From Gammaproteobacteria bacterium Milos-ODIII6 (GTDB lineage Bacteria; Pseudomonadota; Gammaproteobacteria; Chromatiales; Chromatiaceae), in NCBI GenBank assembly GCA_029228645.1, contig JAPTHR010000014.1:24168-88167 (forward strand): a stretch of 64,000 bases of DNA. The letters run 5' to 3'. The notes beneath the pieces were generated by a model. That model was given only the letters and a program-made list of their open reading frames with translations, had not been told where the DNA came from and did no database searches. Position 1 is the stretch's first letter. Each line of letters starts with the position of its first letter. Positions 27,625 through 35,460 of this stretch are shown here, one piece after another. A program made the translations under genes and the position numbers.

Positions 27625-27766
27625 AAGTCTGGGTCACTAGGCCCCGGTGCGCGCTGCGCTTACCCGGACAGACCGGGGGCTGGCCGCACGCAGCGGAAAG
27701 ATGCTGTAAGTAATTGTCGATAGCGGGTCAGCCCGCACCGGCTCTCCTCGAGAATATTCAGCTTCC

Positions 27767-28594
27767 TCAGCCCAGCAGCTTGAGCACGTTCTGCGGCATC
27801 TGATTGGCCTGCGCGAGCATTGCTGTACCCGCCTGCTGCAGAATCTGGTAACGCGTCAGGTCGGCGGTCTCGCGGGCAAAATCCGCATCCATGATGCGCG
27901 AGCGGGCAGCGCTCTGGTTTTCCACGATGTTGGCGTTATTGCGTACCGTGGACTCCAGTCGATTCTGTATGGCGCCGAAGTCGGCTCGCAGTGTGGATAT
28001 CTTGTCCAGGGCAGCGTCGATAGCGCCGACCATGTAGGAGGCGCTTGCCTTGGTCGAGATGGCGCCGCCAATCGCACTGGCAAGGCCCGAGGCGCCTGCC
28101 ACGTCCACGGTGGCTACATCGATCTGGTTGTTGGCATCCGCTTCGAAGCCGATCTGCAGGGTAATGTTTGCGGCTGCGCCGATGATCTTGACCCCGTTGA
28201 ATTCGGTGGAGTCGGTGTTGCGGGTGATCTCGGTGCCGAGCGCCTGGTACTCGTCATCCAGGGAGCTGCGGTCAGCCGCGCTGACCGTGCCGTTGATTGC
28301 CTGCACGGCCAGCTCGCGCATGCGCTGCAGGGCGTTGGAAATCTCGGCCATCGCGCCTTCGGCCGTCTGCATCATCGAAATACCGTCGTTGGCATTGCGA
28401 TTGGCCTGCTCGAGGCCGCGGATCTGCGCGGTGAAGCGCTCAGAGATCGCGAGGCCGGCCGCGTCGTCCTTGGCGCGATTGATGCGCAGGCCCGAGGAGA
28501 GGCGTTCCAGGGAAGTCTGCATTCCGCCCTGAGACATGTTGAGTGAGCGCTGAGTGTTCAGCGACATCAGGTTGGTATTGATGATTTGTGGCAT
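27767..28594 (-). CDS. fliC: Flagellin (minus-strand copy)
   Basis: The 275-residue protein consists essentially of the conserved D0/D1 coiled-coil regions: INTNLMSLNTQRSLNMSQ and SSGLRINRAKDDAAGLAIS at the N-terminus, and ILQQAGTAMLAQANQMPQNVL at the C-terminus. The surface D2/D3 domains are nearly absent, so sugar decoration in the short central region would dominate the filament surface. It lies 95 bases after fliW, preceded by a GAGGGAAA ribosome site. Its leader starts with GGCTCATTGAGCC, a small hairpin. Confidence 0.96.
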   Translation of the reverse strand: MPQIINTNLMSLNTQRSLNMSQGGMQTSLERLSSGLRINRAKDDAAGLAISERFTAQIRGLEQANRNANDGISMMQTAEGAMAEISNALQRMRELAVQAINGTVSAADRSSLDDEYQALGTEITRNTDSTEFNGVKIIGAAANITLQIGFEADANNQIDVATVDVAGASGLASAIGGAISTKASASYMVGAIDAALDKISTLRADFGAIQNRLESTVRNNANIVENQSAARSRIMDADFARETADLTRYQILQQAGTAMLAQANQMPQNVLKLLG

Positions 28595-28689
28595 TGATTT
28601 TCCCTCGAATGATGCGGGCGGTCAGCCGGCCGGATAGCAATGAAGGGCGAGCAACTGCTTGAGCATGTTCCTCCGCCTGATCTTTCGGC

Positions 28690-29148
28690 TCAATGAGCCT
28701 CTATGGTCACTGTGCGGCGCGGATCGTGCAGGCTCTTCTGCATGGCGATGCGCTTGCTCAAGTTGATGATGATCGGGCCGTTGAAGTTCGCCTGTGGGCC
28801 GGATGCGTCGGAAGAACCTTCGCGCACCGTGACCAGCAGGGTGAGATCCTTTGGATCCTCGACGCCGAGCAGATCGCTCTCCTCATCCGTGAGCGTTATC
28901 TGGTAATGCACATCGAACCAGTGCGGACTGGTCAGCGGCAGGCGCACTTCCGGGTCCTCGGTGGACTGCAGGTAAAAGACGCTGCGATTCTCGATGTCAT
29001 GAAACAGAGCGAAGCGGCGCAGCTCGCGGAAGCCCGGCAAACCCTGTGGAAAATCCAGAAGGTTGTCGTCCTTCACCGGCAGGTTGCCGAAGCGGGTGCG
29101 GACTTCGATCTGGTCTGTTTTTTCGATCACTTGTGCTTGTGTGGCCAT
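28690..29148 (-). CDS. fliW: Flagellar assembly factor FliW
   Basis: FliW binds flagellin and antagonises the translational repressor CsrA, matching flagellin synthesis to export. The 152-residue protein has the family core DNLLDFPQGLPGFRELRRFALF, the segment LTDEESDLLGVEDPKDLTLL and a terminal NLSKRIAMQKSLHDP. The start at 29148 (MATQAQVIEKT) follows an AGAGAGAA site; an upstream in-frame ATG at 29220 lies close to the predicted transcription start and is unlikely. No csrA gene is in the window. Confidence 0.93.
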   Translation of the reverse strand: MATQAQVIEKTDQIEVRTRFGNLPVKDDNLLDFPQGLPGFRELRRFALFHDIENRSVFYLQSTEDPEVRLPLTSPHWFDVHYQITLTDEESDLLGVEDPKDLTLLVTVREGSSDASGPQANFNGPIIINLSKRIAMQKSLHDPRRTVTIEAH

Positions 29149-29221
29149 AGCTCGATTCTCTCTAGTGGCTAACCGTCTTCGGACCTGCAAGTGCAACCGC
29201 GGCCCGGTGTCGATAAGCATC

Positions 29222-29239
29222 TAGCAGGAGTCGTGCCAA
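29222..29239 (-). promoter_or_regulatory. Sigma-54 promoter for fliW-flagellin
   Basis: On the minus strand TTGGCACGACTCCTGCTA matches the sigma-54 consensus TTGGCACG-N4-TTGCT with one mismatch and the required ten bases between GG and GC. Transcription would begin near 29210, giving a leader of about 60 bases before fliW. It lies in the 331-bp divergent region 29149-29479. I found no convincing sigma-28 or sigma-54 site for the plus-strand flagellin there. Confidence 0.8.
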
Positions 29240-29479
29240 CCCGCGATCGGTTGGACCCTACCTATATATGCAGCAGACGCGAGGGGAAAGCGGCAAACCG
29301 ACGGCAGGTTTTGCCACTTGGGCGGCGAGCTTTTGCCAAGTCAATACTTTAGGTATTAAAGCTTCGGGGGCCGAGGTCGTAACAGCGCGTGAAGGCGGTA
29401 AATGCAGGGATTGGCCCAGCATATCCGCTCACGACAGAGCGACAGAAAGGCGACGCCTTCTGTTGCCAGGAGCAAAAAA

Positions 29480-30307
29480 ATGGCACAGGTTATCAACACC
29501 AACGTTCTTTCCCTCAACTCTCAGCGTACTCTCATGAGTTCCCAGGCGGCCATGCAGACCTCGATCGAGCGTCTGTCCTCGGGCCTCCGCATCAACAGCG
29601 CCAAGGACGACTCTGCAGGCCTCGCGATCTCGGAGCGATTCACCGCGCAGATCCGCGGGCTCGAGCAGGCCAACCGCAACGCCAACGACGGTATCTCGAT
29701 GCTTCAGACCGGTGAAGGCGCCATGTCCGAGATCGCCAGCAGTCTGCAGCGCATGCGTGAGCTGGCCGTGCAGGCGATGAACGGCACCATGAGCGCCGCG
29801 GACCGCAAGTCCCTGGATGACGAGTACCAGGCACTCGGCGCCGAGATCACCCGCAACACGGACTCCACCGAGTTCAACGGCACCAAGGTGATCGGCGCGG
29901 CTGCGAGCATCGTGCTGCAGATCGGCTTCGAAGCGGATGCCGCCAACCAGATCACCATCGCCACCGTGGATGTCAACGCCGCCTCGGGTGTCGGTAGCGC
30001 GATCGGCGGTGCGGTCTCGACCAAGGCGAGTGCTTCCTACATGGTCGGCACCATCGATACCGCTCTGGACAAGATCTCCACCCTGCGCGGCGACTTCGGT
30101 GCGGTGCAGAACCGGCTCGAGTCCACGGTGCGTAACAACTCCAACATCGTGGAAAACCAGAGCTCTGCCCGCTCTCGTGTCCTGGATACCGACTTCGCCA
30201 AGGAGACGGCCAACATGACCCGCAACCAGATCCTGCAGCAGGCGGGTGTCGCCATGCTGGCGCAGGCAAACCAGATGCCGCAGAACGTGTTGTCACTGAT
30301 CCGTTAA
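29480..30307 (+). CDS. fliC: Flagellin (plus-strand copy)
   Basis: This 275-residue flagellin is a close paralogue of the minus-strand copy, with the same length and nearly identical N-terminal (INTNVLSLNSQRTLMSSQ) and C-terminal (AGVAMLAQANQMPQNVLSLI) regions. The small central segment differs modestly. The ATG at 29480 follows CAGGAGC and begins the conserved domain; an in-frame ATG at 29402 adds unrelated residues. It heads the plus-strand flaG-fliD-fliS-fliT series, but tandem hairpins follow it, so most transcripts may end there. Confidence 0.95.
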   Translation: MAQVINTNVLSLNSQRTLMSSQAAMQTSIERLSSGLRINSAKDDSAGLAISERFTAQIRGLEQANRNANDGISMLQTGEGAMSEIASSLQRMRELAVQAMNGTMSAADRKSLDDEYQALGAEITRNTDSTEFNGTKVIGAAASIVLQIGFEADAANQITIATVDVNAASGVGSAIGGAVSTKASASYMVGTIDTALDKISTLRGDFGAVQNRLESTVRNNSNIVENQSSARSRVLDTDFAKETANMTRNQILQQAGVAMLAQANQMPQNVLSLIR

Positions 30308-30318
30308 GCGTGCGGTTC

Positions 30319-30382
30319 CTGTCCGGGGCATTGGGTCCCGGACAGGTTACTGGCAGAGCCCAGGGCTGGTCCCTGAGGCTCT
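30319..30382 (+). terminator. Two tandem hairpins after the flagellin gene
   Basis: The first stem is a perfect 9 bp (CTGTCCGGG with CCCGGACAG, 30319-30345). The second is 11 bp with one bulge (AGAGCC-CAGGG with CCCTG-A-GGCTCT, 30355-30382). Neither is followed by a T-run, so they may stabilise the flagellin mRNA 3-prime end or attenuate readthrough into flaG rather than act as full terminators. Confidence 0.6.
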
Positions 30383-30406
30383 CCCAGGACACAGTATCAG
30401 GTGACC

Positions 30407-30784
30407 ATGATGGCAAATGATATAGGCAAGAATCTGGTGGGCAGCATGCAGGCGCTGAACCCCGTCGAGGCCGCCACCCGAGCGCGTGCGACCACGAACA
30501 CCACGGGGCGCCTGGAGTCGGCGGCCAAGTCGATGCAGGAGAAGCCTCAGGTTTCCGGGGCCGGCGAATCCCTCAATGAGGTGGTGTCCGGGCTCAACGA
30601 GATGGTACAGAACCTGCATAGGAATCTTCAGTTCTCTGTCGACGACAATAGCGGTGACACCGTTATAAAGGTGATCGACAGCGAGACCGACGAGGTGGTT
30701 CGACAGATCCCCTCGGAAGAAATCATGAAGCTGCGTCAACGTATGAAGGATGCAGCAGGTGCATTGTTTCAGGGTGCCGTCTGA
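30407..30784 (+). CDS. flaG: FlaG family protein
   Basis: The 125-residue protein has a disordered N-terminus (PVEAATRARATTNTTGRLE) followed by the FlaG core LQFSVDDNSGDTVIKVIDSE and VVRQIPSEEIMKLRQRM. FlaG influences filament length in other bacteria and typically sits between flagellin and fliD, as here. The ATG at 30407 or the next at 30410 fits an AGGTG ribosome site. Confidence 0.9.
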   Translation: MMANDIGKNLVGSMQALNPVEAATRARATTNTTGRLESAAKSMQEKPQVSGAGESLNEVVSGLNEMVQNLHRNLQFSVDDNSGDTVIKVIDSETDEVVRQIPSEEIMKLRQRMKDAAGALFQGAV

Positions 30785-30814
30785 TAGAGCGGATGGCATC
30801 CTCAGGAGGCCACC

Positions 30815-32155
30815 ATGCCAATAACGGCAGCAGGTGTTGGGTCAGGGTTGGATATCGAGACGATCGTCACTCAGCTGATGTCGCTCGAGCGTCAGCCGTT
30901 GTTCAACCTGCAACAGAAGGAATATGAAACCGAGGCGCAAATCAGCGACTTCGGGAGTCTGAAAAGCGCGGTGTCCTCGTTCAAGGATGCGATGGATGAG
31001 CTCGGCAGCGTAGACAAGTTCCGCGTTTACGCCTCCGCATCCAGTGACGAAGACGTTGCGACGGTGACAGCCGACAGCTCGGCGGCCAACGGCACGTATG
31101 ACATCGATATCCAGCGCCTTGCCCAGCACCACAAGCAGGGCAGCAGCGCCTTGGCGGGAGGAACCACCTTCGGCGGCACTTCGGGCGACAGTCTCAGCTT
31201 CACGGTCGACGGGGAGTCAATGAGCATCGACCTGTCCACGGCGATGGACATGCAGGCGCTCCGGGATGCGATCAATGATGCCAGCGATAACCCGGGCGTG
31301 AACGCGACCATCATCAACGCCGGTGACGGCAACCAGCATCTGGTTTTGAGCGCGAGTGACTCCGGCTATGACAAGCGCGTCGAACTGTCCTACGCGGGAA
31401 GCGTCAATGCCGGGACCTTTGGATTCAGTACCATGAACAAGAATGAGAGCGGTGCGGTCATGAGTGATCTGACCAAGCTGGGCGCCGCTTTCACGATCGA
31501 TGGTATCGCTGCGACCGCGGCGGACAACGAGGTGAGCGAGGTGGTCGATGGCCTGACGCTCGAGTTGAAAGCAGTCGGCACGAGCACCTTGTCCGTGAAT
31601 CGTGACACCGAGGCGATCGAAGCTTCGGCCCAGGCCTTTGTGGATGCTTACAATGGCGTGGTCAAGAAAGTTGACAGCCTCGCCTCCGGCAACATCGGTA
31701 ACGATGGCGCCTTGCGTAGCGTGGTGAGCCAGCTTCGTTCGGTGCTGAACGAGGAGGCCAGCGGGCTGAGCGGCAGTTTCAGCACCCTGTCAGAACTCGG
31801 CATAAAGACCAACGCCAAAAGCGGCGAACTCGAGCTCGACTCGAGTGAGTTCCAGGACGCGCTGGACGCAGACTTTTCCGCAGTCTCGTCGTTATTCGCC
31901 GACGCGACCAGCGGCTACGCCACGCGATTCCTTTCTGTCGCGGAGAATCTGCTCGATACGGACGGGATTCTCGAGTCGCGTATCGATAGCCTCGAGGACC
32001 GGGTGAGTGGCTACCAGGGCCGTCAGTCCGCTATAGAGGCCAATCTCGAGTTCAAGGAAAAGGCGCTGCGCTCCCGGTACGCGGCGCTGGACGTGCTGAT
32101 CGGGAACCTCAATTCGACCTCATCCTTCCTGGCCGCCCAGCTGTCTTCTTCCTGA
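30815..32155 (+). CDS. fliD: Flagellar filament cap protein FliD
   Basis: FliD caps the filament tip and folds incoming flagellin. The 446-residue protein starts with the conserved ITAAGVGSGLDIETIVTQLM and has the central domain (LAQHHKQGSSALAGG, TYDIDIQRLAQ). It ends in a helical region (YQGRQSAIEANLEFKEKALR, then YAALDVLIGNLNSTSSFLAAQL). A CAGGAGG ribosome site precedes the ATG. It is co-directional with flaG 30 bases upstream. Confidence 0.96.
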   Translation: MPITAAGVGSGLDIETIVTQLMSLERQPLFNLQQKEYETEAQISDFGSLKSAVSSFKDAMDELGSVDKFRVYASASSDEDVATVTADSSAANGTYDIDIQRLAQHHKQGSSALAGGTTFGGTSGDSLSFTVDGESMSIDLSTAMDMQALRDAINDASDNPGVNATIINAGDGNQHLVLSASDSGYDKRVELSYAGSVNAGTFGFSTMNKNESGAVMSDLTKLGAAFTIDGIAATAADNEVSEVVDGLTLELKAVGTSTLSVNRDTEAIEASAQAFVDAYNGVVKKVDSLASGNIGNDGALRSVVSQLRSVLNEEASGLSGSFSTLSELGIKTNAKSGELELDSSEFQDALDADFSAVSSLFADATSGYATRFLSVAENLLDTDGILESRIDSLEDRVSGYQGRQSAIEANLEFKEKALRSRYAALDVLIGNLNSTSSFLAAQLSSS

Positions 32156-32247
32156 AGTCGATCGGCGCTGTCCGGCAGCCCCCGGGCCGGATCAGGCGTG
32201 CCGATTTGATTCCGACTTCGACCCCTTCAATGCAAGCGTTTAAGGCT

Positions 32248-32274
32248 TAAAGATTGACCGCCTGGAGCCGTTAA
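32248..32274 (+). promoter_or_regulatory. Sigma-28 (FliA) promoter for fliS-fliT
   Basis: TAAAGATT, exactly 11 bases, then GCCGTTAA matches the consensus TAAAGTTT-N11-GCCGATAA with one mismatch in each half. Transcription would start about 33 bases before the fliS ATG. Confidence 0.85.
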
Positions 32275-32313
32275 GTCGGGTATCCATCAACGGCGAGCTG
32301 GGACCGATAAGCA

Positions 32314-32724
32314 ATGACCCTCCGGAACACGCGTGCACTCTCCCAATACGGCAATGTGGCAACCCGCTCGGAGGGCGAATACGCCTCTCCGCACCGGCTT
32401 GTGCAGACCCTCATGGAAGGTGTGCTGGACAAGGTTGCGACGGCAAAAGGCTGCATCCAGCGGCAGGATCTCTCCGGCAAGAGTGCGCACATCACGTGGG
32501 CGAGTTCCATCCTGAACGGCCTGCGTTCGAGCATTGACATGGAGAAGGGCGGCGAGATCGCCGTCAATCTGGACGATCTCTACAGCTACATGCTGCAGCG
32601 GCTCACCGATGCCAATGTCGGCAATGTCACTGATCCACTGGACGAGGTCTCCAACCTGATGTCCGAGATCAAGGGGGCATGGGACGCGATGCCGGAACAT
32701 ATTCGCAACGCGCGTCCCGCATGA
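32314..32724 (+). CDS. fliS: Flagellin export chaperone FliS
   Basis: The 136-residue helical protein has the FliS landmarks: an N-terminal tyrosine motif (SQYGNVATRSEGEYASPHRL), LMEGVLDKVATAKGCI and the AVNLDDLYSYMLQRL region. It binds flagellin monomers in the cytoplasm before secretion. It is preceded by its own sigma-28 promoter and coupled to fliT by a four-base overlap. Confidence 0.93.
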   Translation: MTLRNTRALSQYGNVATRSEGEYASPHRLVQTLMEGVLDKVATAKGCIQRQDLSGKSAHITWASSILNGLRSSIDMEKGGEIAVNLDDLYSYMLQRLTDANVGNVTDPLDEVSNLMSEIKGAWDAMPEHIRNARPA

Positions 32725-33047
32725 ATGCCATGCCACCGCATCCCGACCGTGTCCGGCTACTGGGCCAGGCGTTGGATCTGACGCATCAGATGCTGAAGGA
32801 CGGCGAGGCCGGTGAATGGCAGCAGGTGATCGAGCAGGAGCAGCAGCGGCGCCAGCTGCTGGAACAGGCCTTCAGTACCCGCGAGCCGCTGAATGAGGTT
32901 CTGGCCGCCACGGTGCGCCGGATTCTCGAACTCGACAAGGTGCTGCTCGAGGCGAGTGGCCGCGAGCGTGACGAAGTCGGAGGGGAGTTGAGCCGCTACA
33001 ATCGCGGCAGCCGCGCCAGCGATGCCTACCGGGCGAACACTGCCTGA
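32721..33047 (+). CDS. fliT: FliT-like flagellar chaperone
   Basis: The 108-residue, almost entirely helical protein begins MNAMPPHPDRVRLLGQALDL and contains WQQVIEQEQQRRQLLEQAF, the pattern of FliT proteins that hold FliD and damp FlhDC or export activity. Identity is inferred mainly from size, helicity and its ATGA overlap with fliS. Sequence conservation in this family is low. Confidence 0.75.
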   Translation: MNAMPPHPDRVRLLGQALDLTHQMLKDGEAGEWQQVIEQEQQRRQLLEQAFSTREPLNEVLAATVRRILELDKVLLEASGRERDEVGGELSRYNRGSRASDAYRANTA

Positions 33048-33133
33048 CAGACCCCATTGAACCCCTCTGGAAGAGGCCGATACCGGAGCACGGCGAAGCC
33101 TGTCAGCGCGTGCTGGTCAGTCGAAAGCGCGCT

Positions 33134-33940
33134 TCAGCGGTGAAGTACCAGTTCCAGGATCGCCTTGCTCCCGAAATAGGCGAGCATCAGTAGCACAAAC
33201 CCGCTCAGTGTCCAGCGGATGGCGATGCTGCCGCGCCAGCCAAAGCGATACCTGCCCCACAACAGCGCGGCAAATATCACCCACGCGAAAATCGACAGCA
33301 GCGTCTTGTGCGCAACATGCTGCGCGAACATGTCCTCCAGGTAGGAGAAGCCGCTCAGAAGCGAGAGCGAGAGCAGCACGAAGCCCAGTCCGATCATCTC
33401 GAACAGCAGCGATTCCATGGTCTGCAGGGGCGGCAGCGCGCGGATGACCCCGCCGGGGTGGTGCGAGCGCAGGTGACTGTCCTGGAAAGCGAGCAGCAGC
33501 GCCTGCAGGGTGGCCAAGGTCAGCATGGCGTAGGCGAGGATGCTCACAACCACGTGCAGGCGCAGTTCCCAGCCGGTTCCGGGCGGGAGCAAGCGACTCC
33601 CGGGAAAGGCGAGGTCGGCGATCATCAGCACGGAGGCGAGCGGAAAAACCAGCAGTCCGAGCGTTTCCACCGGCTTGCCAATCGCCGAGACGAGCAGCAC
33701 GGTGCTGATCATCCAGGTGGTGAGCGAGGCGACGTTGAAGAAACTCAGGTTGATCCCCTCGGCGGTGTGCAGTTCGCCGTAAAGGGCCAGCGCGTGCAGC
33801 AGCACGGCACCGAAGCCGACTGCCAGAACGGTGGAGCGTTGCAACCTGTCCGGGTCGCGATGCTTGAGGCGAAACGCGACCAGCGCGGTGCAAACGAGGT
33901 AGAGAGCGATCGCTGCAGCGGTCAGGAGATAGGCGTTCAT
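33134..33940 (-). CDS. ypjD: YpjD/CcsA-like inner-membrane protein
   Basis: The 268-residue protein has about eight transmembrane helices, with histidines and tryptophans in the CcsA/HemX cytochrome-assembly pattern (HALALYGELHTAEGINLSFFNVASLTTWM, in part; LRLHVVVSILAYAMLTLATL; HVAHKTLLSIFAWVIFAALLWGR, in part). It is divergent from ffh, the same neighbourhood as ypjD in enterobacteria, where it has been linked to CorC-type magnesium/cobalt efflux. The CcsA resemblance alone does not prove haem handling. Confidence 0.88.
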   Translation of the reverse strand: MNAYLLTAAAIALYLVCTALVAFRLKHRDPDRLQRSTVLAVGFGAVLLHALALYGELHTAEGINLSFFNVASLTTWMISTVLLVSAIGKPVETLGLLVFPLASVLMIADLAFPGSRLLPPGTGWELRLHVVVSILAYAMLTLATLQALLLAFQDSHLRSHHPGGVIRALPPLQTMESLLFEMIGLGFVLLSLSLLSGFSYLEDMFAQHVAHKTLLSIFAWVIFAALLWGRYRFGWRGSIAIRWTLSGFVLLMLAYFGSKAILELVLHR

Positions 33941-34029
33941 GGGCTCGCAATGATGTCACAGGAAGTCAGGGGATGCATGGGTGAACCATGCGCCGGTGGG
34001 CGCATCAGGAAGTTCCCGTCCCGAAGCCC

Positions 34030-34035
34030 TATAAT
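34030..34035 (+). promoter_or_regulatory. Candidate -10 box for ffh
   Basis: A perfect TATAAT lies 36 bases before the ffh ATG in the 131-bp region divergent from ypjD. The -35 region is poorly matched. Confidence 0.5.
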
Positions 34036-34071
34036 GCCTTCTTTGAACTGCTGCTGAATACCCGGAATCCT

Positions 34072-35460
34072 ATGTTTCAGAATCTTTCCGACAGGCTCGG
34101 GGACGTCCTGCAGAAGGTGCGCGGCCAGGGCCGCATAACCGAAGCCAACGTCAAGGACACGTTGCGGGAAGTCCGCATGGCGCTGCTCGAAGCGGATGTG
34201 GCGCTGCCGGTGGTCAAGACCTTTGTCGACCAGGTGCGAGAGAAGGCCCTGGGGGAAGAGGTGATGAAAAGCCTCACCCCCGGCCAGGCCCTGGTCAAGA
34301 TCGTCAACGACGAGCTGGTCTCGGTCATGGGCGAGTCCAACGAGGGGCTCAACCTGGCAGCCCAGCCCCCCGCGGTCGTCATGGTTGCGGGTCTGCAGGG
34401 ATCGGGCAAGACCACCAGTGTGGCGAAGCTGGCTCGCCTGCTGCGTGAACGCGACCGCAAGAAGGTCATGGTGGTCAGCTGCGACGTCTACCGGCCGGCG
34501 GCGATCGAGCAGCTGCAGACTTTGGCCACGGAAGTGGAGGTCGAGTTTTTCCCCTCGAATGCGATGCAGAAACCCGTCGCGATCGCGCAGGCGGCCGTGG
34601 AAGGGGCGAAGAAGGGCTTCTTCGACGTGCTGCTGGTCGATACCGCGGGCCGTTTGCACGTCGACGGGCAGATGATGGATGAGATCCGCGAACTGCATGC
34701 GGAGATCGAACCCGTCGAGACCTTGTTCGTGGTCGATGCCATGACCGGCCAGGATGCGGCCAACACCGCGAGGGCCTTCGACGAGGCGTTGCCGCTGACT
34801 GGGGTCATCCTGACCAAGACCGATGGTGATGCACGCGGGGGCGCGGCGCTGTCGATCCGCCAGATCACCGGTAAGCCGATCAAGTTCCTCGGTGTCGGGG
34901 AGAAGACCACCGCTCTGGAGCCGTTCCACCCCGACCGGGTCGCTTCACGAATCCTGGGCATGGGAGACGTTCTCTCGCTGGTCGAGGAGGTGACCCAGAA
35001 GGTCGATCAGAAGCAGGCGGAAAAACTCGCGCGCAAGCTGCAGAAGGGGAAGGGTTTTACCCTGGCGGACTTCCGCGAACAGATGGAGCAGATGCAGAGC
35101 ATGGGTGGCGTTTCCGGCCTCCTCGACAAGCTGCCGGGCATGGGCCAGGTACCGGACGCGGTCAAGTCCCAGATGGGTGACCGTGAAACACGCCGCCTGA
35201 TCGCCATCATCAACTCGATGACACCGCAGGAGCGCGAGTTTCCCGGGATGATCAAGGGGTCACGCAAGAAGCGCATCGCCGCCGGCTCCGGGGCCCAGGT
35301 ACAGGACGTCAACAAGCTGCTGAAGCAATTCATGCAGATGCAGAAGATGATGAAGAAGATGAAGGGAGGCGGTCTCGAGAAAATGATGCGTGGCATGAAG
35401 GGGAAGTTCCCTGGAATGCCAGGGGGCGGGATGCCACCGGGAGGGGGATTCCCCTTTTGA
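34072..35460 (+). CDS. ffh: Signal recognition particle protein Ffh
   Basis: The GTPase binds 4.5S RNA and signal anchors to target membrane proteins. The 462-residue protein begins MFQNLSDRLGDVLQKVRG and has the N domain, then the G domain with GLQGSGKTTSVAKLA, DTAGRLHVD and TKTDGDARGGAALS. It ends in a methionine-rich M domain (QFMQMQKMMKKMKGGGLEKMM) with a glycine/proline tail. An upstream in-frame ATG at 33988 is less likely because the family start is at 34072. Confidence 0.97.
   Translation: MFQNLSDRLGDVLQKVRGQGRITEANVKDTLREVRMALLEADVALPVVKTFVDQVREKALGEEVMKSLTPGQALVKIVNDELVSVMGESNEGLNLAAQPPAVVMVAGLQGSGKTTSVAKLARLLRERDRKKVMVVSCDVYRPAAIEQLQTLATEVEVEFFPSNAMQKPVAIAQAAVEGAKKGFFDVLLVDTAGRLHVDGQMMDEIRELHAEIEPVETLFVVDAMTGQDAANTARAFDEALPLTGVILTKTDGDARGGAALSIRQITGKPIKFLGVGEKTTALEPFHPDRVASRILGMGDVLSLVEEVTQKVDQKQAEKLARKLQKGKGFTLADFREQMEQMQSMGGVSGLLDKLPGMGQVPDAVKSQMGDRETRRLIAIINSMTPQEREFPGMIKGSRKKRIAAGSGAQVQDVNKLLKQFMQMQKMMKKMKGGGLEKMMRGMKGKFPGMPGGGMPPGGGFPF

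Noticed and set aside
27723..27736. GCGGG-TCAG-CCCGC as a terminator after the minus-strand flagellin.
   Set aside because: The stem is only 5 bp and no T-run follows on the minus strand.
29292..29305. GG-N10-GC upstream of the plus-strand flagellin as a sigma-54 site.
   Set aside because: Spacing is right, but the flanking bases (CGGCAA and CGGC) do not match TGGCAC and TTGC; several such chance matches occur in this GC-rich DNA.
29352..29382. TAAAGCTT followed by GCCGAGGT upstream of the plus-strand flagellin, resembling a sigma-28 promoter.
   Set aside because: The two halves are only 5 bases apart instead of 11, and the second half matches poorly.
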